Source: Medakamo hakoo
Taxonomy: Eukaryota; Chlorophyta; Trebouxiophyceae; Coccomyxaceae
Direction: 5' to 3'
Assembly: GCA_026636295.1 (NCBI GenBank)
Contig: CP089456.1
Location: forward strand, 868,001 to 932,000
DNA: 64,000 nt
This document shows positions 53,101 through 63,905 of the stretch, piece by piece; the stretch's first letter is position 1, and the number at the start of each line of letters is the position of its first letter. The notes below the pieces were generated by a model. That model did no database searches and was not told where the DNA came from. It saw only the letters and a program-made list of their open reading frames with translations. The translations under genes were made by a program, and so were the position numbers.

Positions 53101-54061
53101 GACGCTCAACTTTGGGACGCTGGCCTTCATGCCCCCCGAACTCATTCGGGACGGCCGGTGCTCCCCCGCCGCGGACGTCTACTCCCTCGGCATGCTGATG
53201 TGGGAGCTGTGGGCCGGCGGGCCCGCGTTTGCGGGCGTGCCCGCGGCCGCGCTCTTTTACAAGGTCGCCTTTGAGGGCGCCCGCCCCGAGCCGCTGGTCG
53301 GCGCGCCGGCCGAGTACAGTGCCCTCATGGACGCGTGCTGGGGCGCCGACCCGGCCACCCGGCCGACGGCCGCGGACGTGGTGCGGCGCCTGGCGCCGCT
53401 GGCGGAAGCGGCCGCGGCGGCGCGCGCGGCGGCGTCCGCCCCGGCCTCGCGCACGACGTCCGTGTCGCTGGACGGCGGTGGTGGGGGCGGCGGCGGCGGC
53501 GGCGCGCCGCCCGCGGCTGGCCCGCTCGGCGGCGGGCGCGGCTGGTCGACCGACCTGGACGGCGGCGGCGGCGGGGGCGGGGGCGGGGGTGGCGGCCTGA
53601 GCCGGGCGCCCAGCATGCGGCCGCCCGGTGGCGGGGGCGCCGCCACGCGCCGGCCGTCCTCCCCTCCCGGCGGTGGCGGCGGCGCCCTCGACGACGGCCC
53701 TACCCCGCCGCCGGCCTGCCACCTGGCCGCGGCCGGGCGGTCGCTCAGCCCGGCCGCGTCGTCGGGCGAGGGCGCCAGGGCCGGCGGCCTGGCGGGCGCG
53801 CCGTCGATGGACGGCTCGACCCGGTCGGACACGCCCGCCCTGCCCGGCTCCGCCTTTGCGCACCGCGCCCGGGCGGGCGGCGTGAATGGCGGCGGCCCGA
53901 CGGCGCCCGGCCCAGGCGACCTCGACGCCGAGCGGCCCAACGTTTTTGCGTCATCGCAGGACGTCACGCCCGTCGCGCCGCCCATCAGCGCGTTTGGGTC
54001 GCTGGCGCACAATCCCGACAGGGGGCGCACGAAGCGTGACGATGGCGCGTCCAAAAACTGA
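50175..54061 (+). CDS. Polytopic membrane protein with a C-terminal TKL-like protein kinase domain
   Basis: Exon 1 (50175-50481) and exon 2 (50862-54061) join in phase to 1168 residues across a 380-nt intron. The N-terminal 480 residues hold roughly eight to ten hydrophobic spans such as WAALCLAAAGSLVSLGGQA and VLAALVLAAAGVGVAICAV. The kinase domain (about 525-955) has the glycine loop LGAGSSGAVYRGRW, the lysine in LVAVKVIK, VVHGDVKPSNVLL for the catalytic loop, LADFGLSRV, FMPPELI and SLGMLMWELW. These are closest to tyrosine-kinase-like Ser/Thr kinases common in green algae. The catalytic loop reads HGD instead of HRD, so activation-loop control may be lost. Two large Ala/Gly/Pro inserts lie between the VAVK lysine and the catalytic loop. 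The last 210 residues are disordered. A fusion of channel-like or sensor-like spans with a cytosolic kinase suggests signal perception, but no ligand domain is recognisable. Confidence 0.82.
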
Positions 54062-54378
54062 AGCGCCCACCGAAGTCTCTCTTGTTTTTCCTTCTTTCCC
54101 TGATTGACCTGGAGATATCTCCAGGTTTCCCCGCAGTTACTCCTTTGTTTTTGTGTGCGCTCCAACAACGCTCGCTCTCTTTATTGGTGGTGGTGGTGGT
54201 TGGGGGTGTGGTGAGAGGGTGGTGGGGGCGCGCGCTGCCTGGTGACGCTTTTTTCGTTTGCGGGAAAGAGAAATGAGGTTGTTTAATGTGCTGGAAAAGG
54301 CTTTCCGCGCGCACTATTATTGTTGATGAAAAACTGAAGGGGTTGTGAGAAACTACACGCTACAAAAAAAAACACACT
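54062..54378. other. Intergenic region between kinase and ATRIP-like genes, with a 20-bp palindrome
   Basis: 317 bp between tail-to-tail genes. ACCTGGAGATATCTCCAGGT at 54107-54126 is a perfect 20-bp palindrome, 46 bp after the kinase stop. The rest is T-rich on the + strand and holds no ORF of note. On RNA level the palindrome would form a hairpin in the kinase 3' untranslated region. Confidence 0.6.
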
Positions 54379-57318
54379 CTACGATCTCTCCCTGCCGTTC
54401 ATGCGGCGCAACAGCCGCCGCCGCAGGCTGCGCGCCATGGCCGCGCCTTCGCTTTCTGCCAGCACTGTCGACGGAGGTGGCGGGCGGTCCGCGCCCGGGA
54501 CGGGGTCGAGCGGCGCCGCGTCGGCCGCGGCCGCGGCGGCGAGTGCGGCCGCCGCCCAGGGAGACAGGCGCACGGCCGTGCCGGCCGCAAAGCCGGCGCC
54601 GTCGTCTTCCCCGCCCGCCACCGCGTTCCACTCGCCCAGGCGGGCTAGGGACACCAGGGCCCGGCGTGACGCGGACGGCGGGTGGGCCAAGTCGTCCAGC
54701 GCCGCGTCCTTCAGGCGGGGGGGCGCGCCAAAGCCGCCCGCGCCCGTGCCCGTCAGCGCGCGGCCGAGGGCCAGCGCCTCGACCGCCAGGGCTGGGCACG
54801 CCGGGGGTGAGAAGGGCTGTGGCGAGGACGACGAACCATCCGCGCCGGGCGGCAGGAAGCCACCCAGGGGGCCCGGCGCGCCCGGACCGGCCGCCGCGTC
54901 GGCCAGGGCGACGGCCCGGCGGAGGAGGCCGCCGCCGACAGGCGCCGCGCACGGCGGCGGGAGCGCGGCCGCGACGCACCCGCCCGCGGCCGTCGCGGAC
55001 GCGGGGTCGACCAGGGCTGCCAGGGCCCGACCCGTGGGCGAACGGGACGCCAGGGTGGCGATGGCGGCCAGGGCGGCCCGCGGCCCGGCCCACACGGGTG
55101 GCGGCGGCGCGTCTCCATCCTCGCCGACGCCGACGCCGACGCCGCCGTCGCCCTCGCCGACCCACCCCGGCCCCAACGCACACAGCAGCACCGCCAGCAC
55201 CGCGCCCGCCGCGCTGGCGGGCGGGGAGGGCTGGTTGGCGGCGGCGGCGGCGGCGGCGTCTGCCCGCTGCGGCGCCGGCAGCGGCTCGCCCGCCGTGGCC
55301 ATAGTGTCGTCGTCGTCGTCGCCGTCGTCGGGGGGCGTCGGCTCGGCCGCGGCCGCTTCGCGCTCCAGCTGGTGCGCGGCGACGGCTGCGGCGGCGAGGC
55401 CGGCTTCTAAGCCCGCCCTCCCCGCAGGGCTGGCGGCCAGGGCAGCCATGACGCGGACGGCCAGGGCGCGGGTGGACGGGCGGGCGCCCGGGCGCAAGGC
55501 GGCGGCGGCGAGGTCGCCGACGGCGCCGGCGGCGGCCGCGGCCGCGAGCGGACAGGGCGCATGCGGCGGGGACGCGGCCGCCAAAGCTAGGAGGGCGGAC
55601 CAGGCGGCCGTGGTAGTGGACGGCCCGTCCGCCCGGGCCAGCGTGGCCAGGAGGACGGCAGCCAAGCCCGCGGCGGGCGCGACAGACGGCACCGCGCGCG
55701 CGGCCACGCCGCCCGCGGCCTCCAGGCGGGGCGCGCCCTCCACCGCCGCCGCCCGGCAGGCCTCGCACGACAGCAGCAAAGCTTCCACGACACGCGCAGC
55801 GGGCGCTGGGGGCGGCCAACAGGCCGGCGCGGGCGAGGCCGCCCGGGCTGCCAAGCCGTCGGCCAGGGCGGACAGGAGGGCGGTGGACGGCGCGGCCACG
55901 GGCGCGCCGCCGCCGCCGCCGCCCCCGGCCGGCAGGGCCAGCAAGGCCGCCCGGGCCGCGCCCGCCGCGGAGTCGGGCGGCGCGGCCGGTGGGATGGACG
56001 CCAGCAGGGCGCCCGTCGCGCCACCGGCCGCGTGCCAGACCGCGTCGGCGACGGCCGACGGGGCGGGCAGCGGCGCAGACGCCGCCGCCGCCGCCCACAC
56101 TCCGCCCTCGCCCCCCTCCCCGCCGCCGCCGCCGCCGCCGCCGCCGTCCGCCCCTGCCACCGCCGCCGCCACGGCGCCCGTCATAGTCGCGCCCGTCGCG
56201 CCTGGTTCACTGCCGCCGCCGCTGACAGACGCCGCCGCCGCCAGGGCGGCGGCCAGCTTGTCGGCGCGCGCCCGCTCGGCCGCCGCGTCGGCCGCGGCCG
56301 CTTTCGCCGCCTTGTCCGCCGCGTCCGCCCGGCGGGCTGCCTCAGCTGCCGCGGTGGCCTGGGCCGCCGCCGCCGCCCGGGCTTCCGCCGACTCAGTCTC
56401 CGCGAACTTGAGGCGGGTGTTCAGCGCCGCGTGCTCCTTGGCGGCTTCGGCGGTCGCCCAGGCTGTGAGGCCGGCCGCGGCCGCGGCCGCGGTGGACGGC
56501 GGCCCACCACTGCTGCCCGTCAGCGGGCGGGCGGCACCACCCGTCCCACCACCGCCCGACGCCCGGGCATTGGCCGCCGCCGTCTGGGCTTCGGCCAGGC
56601 GGCGCCGCAGCTCGACCAGCTCGCGCTCGGCGCGCTCACGCGCGGCGCGCTCGTGGGCGAGCGCGGCGGCCGGGGTATGGGCCTGTGGCGCGGGCGGCCG
56701 CGCGTACTGCTGGGATGCTGGTGGCGCCCAGGCGCCGCCCGGGCGTGGGGCGCCGTCGACTGTTGGTGGGTGTGCGTGGACGGAAAGGATGGAGAGTGAG
56801 AGAGAGCAAGTGGTCGGGCAGCGTGCGCGCCGTGGGGCCGGTCGAAAAAAAAAGCCCGACAGAAGGCGAGGCACGACACCGCACCTGGCCCGCGGTTGGC
56901 GACGCTACTGGCGCCACCGCTGCCGTTGGCCTGCCAGCCAAGCGGAGGAGGAGGAGGCCGTTGGTGCGTCTGCTGCTGTTGAGACGCATGCGGGGCGGGC
57001 GGCGCGGGCGCGGGCACCGCGCCACCGCCGGCGGACGCTTCTAGAGCGACACTCGTCCCCGCGCGCGCAGCTGCTTGGGAGGCCTGTGGATGTGTGCACA
57101 GGGAGGGGTGTGAGTACGCAGTCTGCGCAGGCCTCCGTCTCCGGGGCGCTCTCCGCCTTTCAATTGCTCCACACCTTGCGCTGCGAAATGAGTTCGTCGA
57201 GCGCGCCAAAGTCGTCGACGTCGGGGAAATCGTCGTCCACGAAGTCGTTCAGGGCGGCTTGCGGCACGACAGGCGGTGGGGCGGGTCGGGCCATGGGCAA
57301 GGCGGGGCGAGGCGCCAT
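54379..57318 (-). CDS. ATRIP: ATRIP-like DNA damage checkpoint protein
   Basis: Exons 57175-57318, 56885-57083 and 54379-56759 join in phase to 907 residues. Exon 1 ends with DDFPDVDDFGALDELISQ, which resembles the acidic RPA-binding motif at the ATRIP N-terminus (human FTADDLEELDTLASQ). A coiled coil follows (about 140-260: ERAARERAERELVELRRRLAEA and LNTRLKFAETESAEARA). The last 600 residues are Ala-rich helical repeats in the style of HEAT repeats. This layout (RPA motif, coiled coil, helical solenoid) is that of ATRIP, which recruits the ATR kinase to RPA-coated single-stranded DNA. No sequence motif proves the assignment beyond the N-terminus, and composition is strongly biased. A generic coiled-coil protein is the alternative. 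Confidence 0.55.
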
Positions 57319-57458
57319 CGTTGCCGCAACTCCTTCCTCCCCCGCGCGCGTTTTTATTCGCTCGCAATGACGAAGCTCACCCTGAACCTGCGCGTGGGTG
57401 TCATGGGGAGTGCTTTTTTTTTTCTAACAAGTCTCTCTCTCCGGGTTGTGTGCTCGTT

Positions 57459-58271
57459 CTACCCCTCCGCCGCCTTGGTCCCCCCACCTCCTCCACCGCC
57501 TTTGCTGTCCGCCGCCGACGTGAAGCTCTCCCCACACCCGCACGCCGCCGCCGCGTTTGGGTTGGCAAAACTGAACGCGGCCGTCACGCCGTCGTCGCGG
57601 TAGTCCATGACCGTGCCGACGACGTGCATGAGCGCGCCCGGGTCGATGAGGACGGTCACTCCCGGTGCGGCGGCCACTTCTTCATCCCATTTAGCTTTGG
57701 AATCTGTAGGTGTGGAGGAGGGGATGTGTGCCGTGAGCGAAAAAAGGGTTTTTCTCTCTCTCCAGGCCGCGCGGGCAAAGGTTGCGCCTTTTGCTTCATC
57801 CCATCCATCCCGCCCGCCGCCGCCGCAAATCCACCAATCACATACCGGCATAATTGAGCGTGTATGCAAGGCCGTTGCAACCCCGCCGCTTGACGCCCAG
57901 GCGCAGGTACTCCTGTTGTTGCGTGCGGGAAGAGAGAAGTGAGTGGTCGAGGTCGGGAGAGACAGCGGGCGAGGGCGTTGGTGGGTCGCAGGCCGAATGC
58001 GCTCTCGTCTCGCACGCCTCCTCACCTTGTGCCGCTTGTCCAGCAGGGCCCGCACCCGGGCTGCGGCCGCCTCCGTCAGCTGGATGGCGGCCCGGCGTGG
58101 GGGACGGTTGGACGTGGAGGTGGTTGACGGCGTTGTTGTGGCCGCGGCCGACGCGGCCGCGGCGGAAGAAGACACACCGCTGTTGCTGGCCGCCGAAGAC
58201 GACGACGCCGCTCGCCGTGCAACGGCCGCCAGGGCCGCAGCCAGCAGGCGGGGTGGTGGTGGTGGCGGCAT
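57459..58271 (-). CDS. ISCA1: Mitochondrial iron-sulfur assembly protein ISCA1 (A-type)
   Basis: Exons 58026-58271, 57846-57912 and 57459-57703 join in phase to 185 residues. A-type proteins carry iron or clusters to mitochondrial [4Fe-4S] enzymes. The three cluster cysteines are in [10 protein letters not shown] and CGCGESF near the C-terminus. ISCA1-type signatures are [39 protein letters not shown] and AAFSFANPN. The N-terminal 55 residues have Ala, Arg and Ser ([20 protein letters not shown]), a mitochondrial presequence. A Ser/Thr/Ala-rich spacer precedes the domain, and the tail is Gly-rich. The gene starts 277 bp from the divergent RH3-like gene. Confidence 0.94.
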   Translation of the reverse strand: MPPPPPPRLLAAALAAVARRAASSSSAASNSGVSSSAAAASAAATTTPSTTSTSNRPPRRAAIQLTEAAAARVRALLDKRHKVRRRARRERIRPATHQRPRPLSLPTSTTHFSLPARNNRSTCAWASSGGVATALHTRSIMPVCDWWICGGGGRDGWDEAKGATFARAAWRERKTLFSLTAHIPSSTPTDSKAKWDEEVAAAPGVTVLIDPGALMHVVGTVMDYRDDGVTAAFSFANPNAAAACGCGESFTSAADSKGGGGGGGTKAAEG

Positions 58272-58548
58272 CGAGCGGTTGCGCCCAGGACGCGGTTTTT
58301 CTTCGCCCTCTCGACGCGCGCTGCAGCCCCGCAAAAAAAAAAAAAACAGTGGCCGACGCTCGTTGTGGCTGGCCACCACTGCGAGTTTTCTTTTCGGAAC
58401 AACCGCTTCGCGACGCGCCACCCGCCCTCCCCTCTCCTCTCTCGCCCCGTCGAGAGACCTGAGCCGGTGCATGCGCAAGTGCGTGCAGACTGTCGCGCGC
58501 ATACACGCTTTCCTACTACCTTCCACCTCCTCAACCGCTGCTGTGGCC

Positions 58549-61484
58549 ATGTCGTCGTCGGCCGCCACCACCGCACTCCTCGGCCGCCACGCCCGGCCGT
58601 ACACGGCCCTCCGTGCGGCCTCGACCTTGCCGCCTCGTCGCGTGCGGACGTACGCTGTGCAACCCGTGGTGCTGGCTCATCCGCGCGCGGGGCGCCAAGT
58701 CGTCCGCGCGGCTGCGGTGCGTTTGTTGTGTTGTTTTTTTTCTGTGGTCGGGTGGAGAAAGAGGGCGCGTGGCTGGGCTCCCGGCCCTTGCCCGACCACC
58801 TCACCTCAGCGATGGCATCACTGGCATGTGTGCAAAGCTGCAAGCGGGGTAAACCACGGGTTGTGAGTCCCGTGACCCCCGCGCTTGAAGGCGGCGGGCG
58901 ACCGGGAGCGTGTGGGAGCGCGCGCGCGCCCGGCCTTGCCCCCACGCCCCTCTGCTCCGGAACGGGCGCACGCTATGGTGGCAAGCTTTGTCCGCCGTCC
59001 CGCCCCCGGGAGCTGGCATCTAGAGACTGGTGTACACGCTCGGATGGATGGACGCACCGCAAAACTGTCCAGGAGGCGGCCGTGCCCTCCGGCAACAACA
59101 ACAAACGCATGGCAAAAGAACGAGCCGCCGGCGGCCCGCGCCGCTCTCTCCTCGCCACCAACCTCACACCCCAGCCCTCTGCATCCATCCCCTCCCTCGC
59201 ATCACAGGCCGTCGAAGAACCGGCCGTCTCGCACGCCTTGCCGACCGCCACCTCGTCCATCGAGCCGGATGAAGACGACGCCATCCCCCTGGCTGTCGGC
59301 GCGGACGGCGGGCCGGCCCTGCTGTTCGCGGCGGATTCGTCCGTCGACGACGACGACGCGTCCGACGGCGAGGGCGCCGACGCGCCCGCCCACCACTCCG
59401 CCACGGCCCGCCGGTCCACGCTCGCCTCCATTTTCGAGTCGGACGAAGACGTGATTGCCGTGGATCCGGCTGCGACGCCGGACGAGGCCCTGGCCCTGGC
59501 CAACTGCGGCTTGCGGGAGGAGACCATCGCGGCCCTGCAGGCCCGGGGCGTGACCGCGCTGTTCCCCATCCAAAAGCACGTCTTCGACCCGGCGCGTGCG
59601 GGCCGGGACTTGATCGGCCGGGCGCGCACCGGGTCGGGCAAGACGCTCGCCTTCTCCCTGCCCGTCATCGAAGCCCTGCTCAACGAACGCGACGCCGCCG
59701 CCGCCGAGGCGGGCGACGAGCGGTCGGCCGCGCGCGCGCGCCAGGGCCGGTCCCCGCGCGCGCTCGTCCTCGCCCCGACCCGCGAGCTCGCCCAACAGGT
59801 GGAACGCGAAGTCGCGTCGTCCGCGCCCTCCCTCAAAGCCGGCTGCTTCTACGGCGGCGTCGACATCGGCGGCCAGATCCGCACGCTGCGCTCCGGGACG
59901 GACATCGTCGTCGGCACGCCCGGCCGCATCATCGACCTCATCGACCGCGGCGCCCTGGACCTGTCCGCCATCGGCTACGTCATCCTGGATGAAGCCGACA
60001 TGATGCTGGCCGTCGGCTTCGAGGAAGACGTGGAAAACATCCTGAGCGGCGTGCCCGAGGAACGGCAGACGATGCTGTTCTCCGCGACGATGCCGGCCTG
60101 GGTCAAGCGCCTGACCAAAAAGTTCCTGAAAGACCCCGTCCTCGTCGACCTGGTCGGCGACTCGACGGCCGGCAAGCTGGCCGACACCATCAAGGCGCTC
60201 GCCGTCCAGGTCACGCCCGAATCCCGCCGGTCCGTCCTGGTCGACCTCCTGACCGTGTACGGCGCGGGCGGCAAGGGCATCGTCTTCACGCAGACCAAGC
60301 GCGAGGCGGACGAGGTCGCGGCCGCGCTGGCGCTGACCCTGCCGTGCGAGGCCCTGCACGGCGACATCGCCCAAAAATCGCGGGAGACCGTCCTGTCCCA
60401 CTTCCGGGACGGCCGCTTCGCCGCGCTCGTCGCCACCGACGTCGCCGCGCGCGGCCTGGACATCCCGGACGTCGACCTGGTCGTCCACTACGACCTGCCC
60501 AACGACGCGGAGACGTTCCTGCACCGGTCGGGGCGGACGGGCCGGGCCGGCCGGTCGGGGACGACCATCGCCATGTTCACCGGGCGGGAGGCGCACGCCT
60601 TCCGCCGCATGCTGCGGGACGTCAAGGTCGACACCGTGGAGCTGGTGCCGCCGCCCGGGCCCAAGGAAGTCATGGCCGCGTCCACGCGCCAGGTCCTGCG
60701 CCGCCTGGACCGCGTGGACGCCGACGTCCGCGCGTTCTTTGAGCCCGCCGCCGAGACCGTGCTGGCGTCCGCCGACCCCAAGCTCGCCCTGTCGTCCGCG
60801 CTCGCCGCCATGTCCGGCCTGCTGGAAGTGCCCAAGGAACGGTCGCTGCTGTCGCAGGAGGTCGGGTCGACGACGCTGCGCGTGATGAGCCGGGCCGGGC
60901 GCATCGCCGCGCCGGGCCACGTCATCACCATCGTCCGCAACCTGTTGGGGCGTGACGCCGCCGACCAGGTGGGGCGGGTGCGCATGCTGTCCGACGCGGC
61001 GGCGGGCGAGGATGGCGCGGCCTTTGACGTGCCGTGCGAGGTCGCCGACGCGCTGTTTGAGCAGGTCGGCGAGCTGGACTCGCGCGGCTTCAAGCTGGAC
61101 CGCCCGAAGACGCTGGCCCTGGCCGACATGCGTGAGGATGGTGGGGGTGGGGGCGGGCGTGGCGGGTACGGGCGCGGCCGCGGCGGCGGCTTCCGCGGCG
61201 GGCGCGGCGGCGGGCGCGGCGGCGGCTTCCGCTCGCGCGACGGCGGCGGCGGCGGGTCCTACGGCGGCCGTTCGTTCAACAACAACCGCTCCTCGTACGG
61301 CGGCGACCGTGGTGGCGGCTACAACCGCGGCTCCGGCGGCGGCGGGTGGGGCGGCGGGGGTGGCGGGCGCGGCGGCGGCGGCGGCCGTGGCGGCGGCGGC
61401 TACCGCCGCGAGGGTGGTGGCGGCGGGGGTGGCGGGGGTGGGTGGGGTTCGTCCGCCGCGGGCGGGTCGGGCGGCGACTGGTGA
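58549..61484 (+). CDS. RH3: Plastid RH3-like DEAD-box RNA helicase with GUCT domain
   Basis: Exon 1 (58549-58716) encodes a plastid transit peptide and exon 2 (59208-61484) the enzyme, 814 residues in all. RH3 acts in plastid rRNA processing and group II intron splicing. Motifs: FPIQKHVF, ARTGSGKT, APTRELA, GTPGR, LDEADMM, FSATMP, TDVAARGLDIPDVD and HRSGRTGRAG. Behind the helicase core lies a GUCT domain (about 600-700, around RAGRIAAPGHVITIVRNLLG), found in RH3 and Gu/RH-II helicases. The C-terminus is an RGG/Gly-rich tail with GYGRGRGGGF and SFNNNRSSYGG, for RNA binding. An acidic stretch follows the intron junction. The intron (491 nt) is the longest in the window and its frame stays open, but it contains no helicase-like sequence and has good GTGCGT and CAG ends. 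Confidence 0.93.
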
Positions 61485-61736
61485 ATAAAAAGGGAGAGTG
61501 AGGTGGCTGGGGTGAAGAATGGGATTTGCTTGTGTTCTTTTTTCTAGCAATGGGGGATGTGTGCGGTGCGGCGAGATTTGCGTTACGGGACGGAGAGATG
61601 GGCGTGGTTGAGGATGGAAAGGTGCAAACGAGACGACCGTCAAAGAAGGAAACACGAGCGGCGGCTCACCGTGTTGCTCACGCTCCACACACGCCACTCC
61701 CCTCCGAGCCGGCGCACCCCCTGCCTCTCCCGCACG

Positions 61737-63363
61737 ATGCCGCCCTCCCGTGCCCGCACGTCCGCCAAGAAAAGGGCGGGTGGCGGCGCCAAGAAGAAGA
61801 AGCCGACGGCGATGGAGACGGGCGAGCCGCAAGCGCCGCTCACGCCCTCGGTCTGGCGCCCCGGCCTGGACTCTTTAGCCGAGGGCGAGGCCCTGGACTA
61901 CGACCCGACCGCGTACGACTGTCTGCATTCATTGATGCTGGAGTGGCCGTGTTTGAGGTGCGAGGTGGCAAGGGAGTGGCGGCGGCGTTTTTTTTTTGCG
62001 CATGCGCTGCGGCGCCTAGCCGTCGGTTCGCCGACCACCCCCATCGCCGCCTCACTCCGCGCCCATCAAAAACCTGTCCACGACCAGTTTCGACGTCCTG
62101 CCCGACGCCTTGGGCCCCCACCGCACATCCTTCCCGCACACCCTGTACTTGGTCGCGGGCACCCAGGCCGCCACGCGCACGGCCAACACGCTCACCCTGC
62201 TGCGCTTGGGCGGCCTGGGCCAGGGCCGGCACGGCGCGCGCGCGGCGCGCCGGCGCGCGAGGCGCGGCAAGGCCGGAGACGACGGCGACGGACCGTCCTC
62301 CTCCGACTCGGACTGGGACTCGTCCGACGACTCGGACGCGGGCGAGGCGCCGCCCACCCTCCACTCCCGGTCGGTCGCGCTGAACGCGGGGGTGAACCGC
62401 GTGCGCGCCGGGCCGGGCGCGGCCGGTCTCTCGCACCTCGTCGCGGCCTGGCGGGACGACGGGGGCGTCCACGTCTACGACACGGCCGCCCTGCGGGCTT
62501 CCCTGGACGCCGCCCCGTCCGCCAAGCCCACCAACCCAAAGCCCGCGCCGTCCAAACCCGTGGGCGCGTCGGGGAGCGCGCACACGACCGAAGGCTTTGC
62601 CTTGGGCTGGTCGGCCGTGGCGCCCGGGCGCCTTGCCTCGGGCGACTGCGCGGGCGGTTTGCGCGTGTGGGAACCACAGGGCGGCGCGTCCAGTTCGTGC
62701 CCATCCTCCTGGCTCATTTCGTCGCCGCTGGTCGGCCACGCCGGCTCGGTCGAGGACGTCGCCTGGTCGCCCACGGAGCCGACCGTCCTCGCGTCGGCTG
62801 GCGTCGACCGGTCCATCCGGGTGTGGGACATCCGGTCGCCCGGGTCGGCCGGCCCACAAGTCACGCTGCCGGGCGCGCACGCGTCCGACGTCAACGTCAT
62901 CTCCTGGTCTGGGCGGGCGACGTTCATGCTCGCGTCGGGCGGCGACGACGGCGCGGTGAAGGCGTGGGACCTGCGCGCCGTCGCCGCGGCGGCCGCCTCC
63001 AAGTCGCCGTCGTCCGGCCCGCCGCCGGGCGTCGTCGCCACGCTGGCCGCCCACCGCGGGCCCGTCACGTCCGTGGCCTGGTCTCCGCACGAGGCCGCCG
63101 TCCTGCTCAGCACGGGCGGCGACGACGCGACGGCCGTCTGGGACTTGGCCCTGGAACGGGACCCGGACGAGGAAGCGGCGCTGGGCGCGGGCGGGGCGGT
63201 GGCGCCGCCCGCGGACTTGCCGCCCCAGCTGCTGTTCCTGCACGCGGGCCAGAGCCAGGTGAAGGAGGGCGGCTGGCACCCCGCGATTCCGGGCATGGTG
63301 GTCACGACCGCGGGCGACGGCTTCAATGTGTTCAAGCCCGCAAACGTGGGCGACAACGAATGA
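61737..63363 (+). CDS. GRWD1: GRWD1/Rrb1-like WD40 ribosome biogenesis protein
   Basis: Exons 61737-61957 and 62088-63363 join in phase to 498 residues. The junction rebuilds the family motif EWPCLSFDVL. GRWD1 (yeast Rrb1) is a nucleolar chaperone for ribosomal protein uL3. The family N-terminal block LDYDPTAYDCLHSLMLEWPCLSFD is followed by FPHTLYLVAGTQAA. WD repeats run from about 240, for example LVGHAGSVEDVAWSPTEP and LAAHRGPVTSVAWSP. The N-terminus has a basic nucleolar-type run (KKRAGGGAKKKKP). An acidic Ser/Asp insert near 180-200 takes the place of the glutamate-rich stretch of the animal protein. It is 252 bp downstream of the RH3-like gene on the same strand. Confidence 0.95.
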
Positions 63364-63530
63364 ATGAATGCTGCTTGACAGAGGAGGGTGTGTGTGTGTG
63401 GTGGCGGCGGGGGTGCGTGGAGTAGGAGCGTGCGCGCGCGCGCGTGGTGTGTATCGGAATCGTTTTGTGTGTGTCGTCCCTTGTCGTCCCTTGACTAAAA
63501 ACACGCGCGCACGCGCCCCCGCCAACCCCC

Positions 63531-63905
63531 TCACCCCGCCTCCCTCCCGCCCAGCTTCAGCTGCCGTTTGGTTTCTTCTTTGTCCCGGGTGGACCACGCC
63601 GCCCACGCGCCGATGACGCCGACCAAGACAGCCGCGCCGTAGCCCAGGCGGGCGTACGGGTGGCGACGGTTGGCGTACAGCCACAGTTGGGAGAGCGAGG
63701 GCGGCTCCCACCCCGGCGGCGGCGGGGAGAAGGGTTTGGGCGCGGCCGGATTGGAGGCGGCCCGGATGGCGGCGGCTTCCTCCTCCGCGGCCAGGCGGGT
63801 CCAGGAGGAGGACGGGATGTCCGGGCGAGGGCCGCCTCCTCCTCCAGGCGGGGGTGGCGGAGGTGGTGGTGGCGCGCCCGGCGGGTTGGCGCCCGGCGGC
63901 GGCAT
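63531..63905 (-). CDS. Small single-span membrane protein of unknown function
   Basis: An intronless 124-residue frame. The N-terminal third is Pro/Gly-rich (MPPPGANPPGAPPPP), then come a short helix WTRLAAEEEAAAIRAA, a Pro stretch, LWLYANRRHPYARLGYGA and one membrane span (AAVLVGVIGAWAAW). A basic, charged end TRDKEETKRQLKLGG follows. The size and N-out/C-in basic tail recall small mitochondrial inner-membrane subunits, but no family is recognised. It is tail to tail with GRWD1, 167 bp away. The region from 63906 to the window end would be its promoter. A non-coding explanation cannot be excluded. Confidence 0.5.
   Translation of the reverse strand: MPPPGANPPGAPPPPPPPPPGGGGGPRPDIPSSSWTRLAAEEEAAAIRAASNPAAPKPFSPPPPGWEPPSLSQLWLYANRRHPYARLGYGAAVLVGVIGAWAAWSTRDKEETKRQLKLGGREAG

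Noticed and set aside
58717-59207. RH3 intron as possible coding sequence
   Set aside because: The frame stays open, but the segment has no helicase similarity, has GTGCGT and CAG ends, and its removal joins a transit peptide to the acidic linker in phase.
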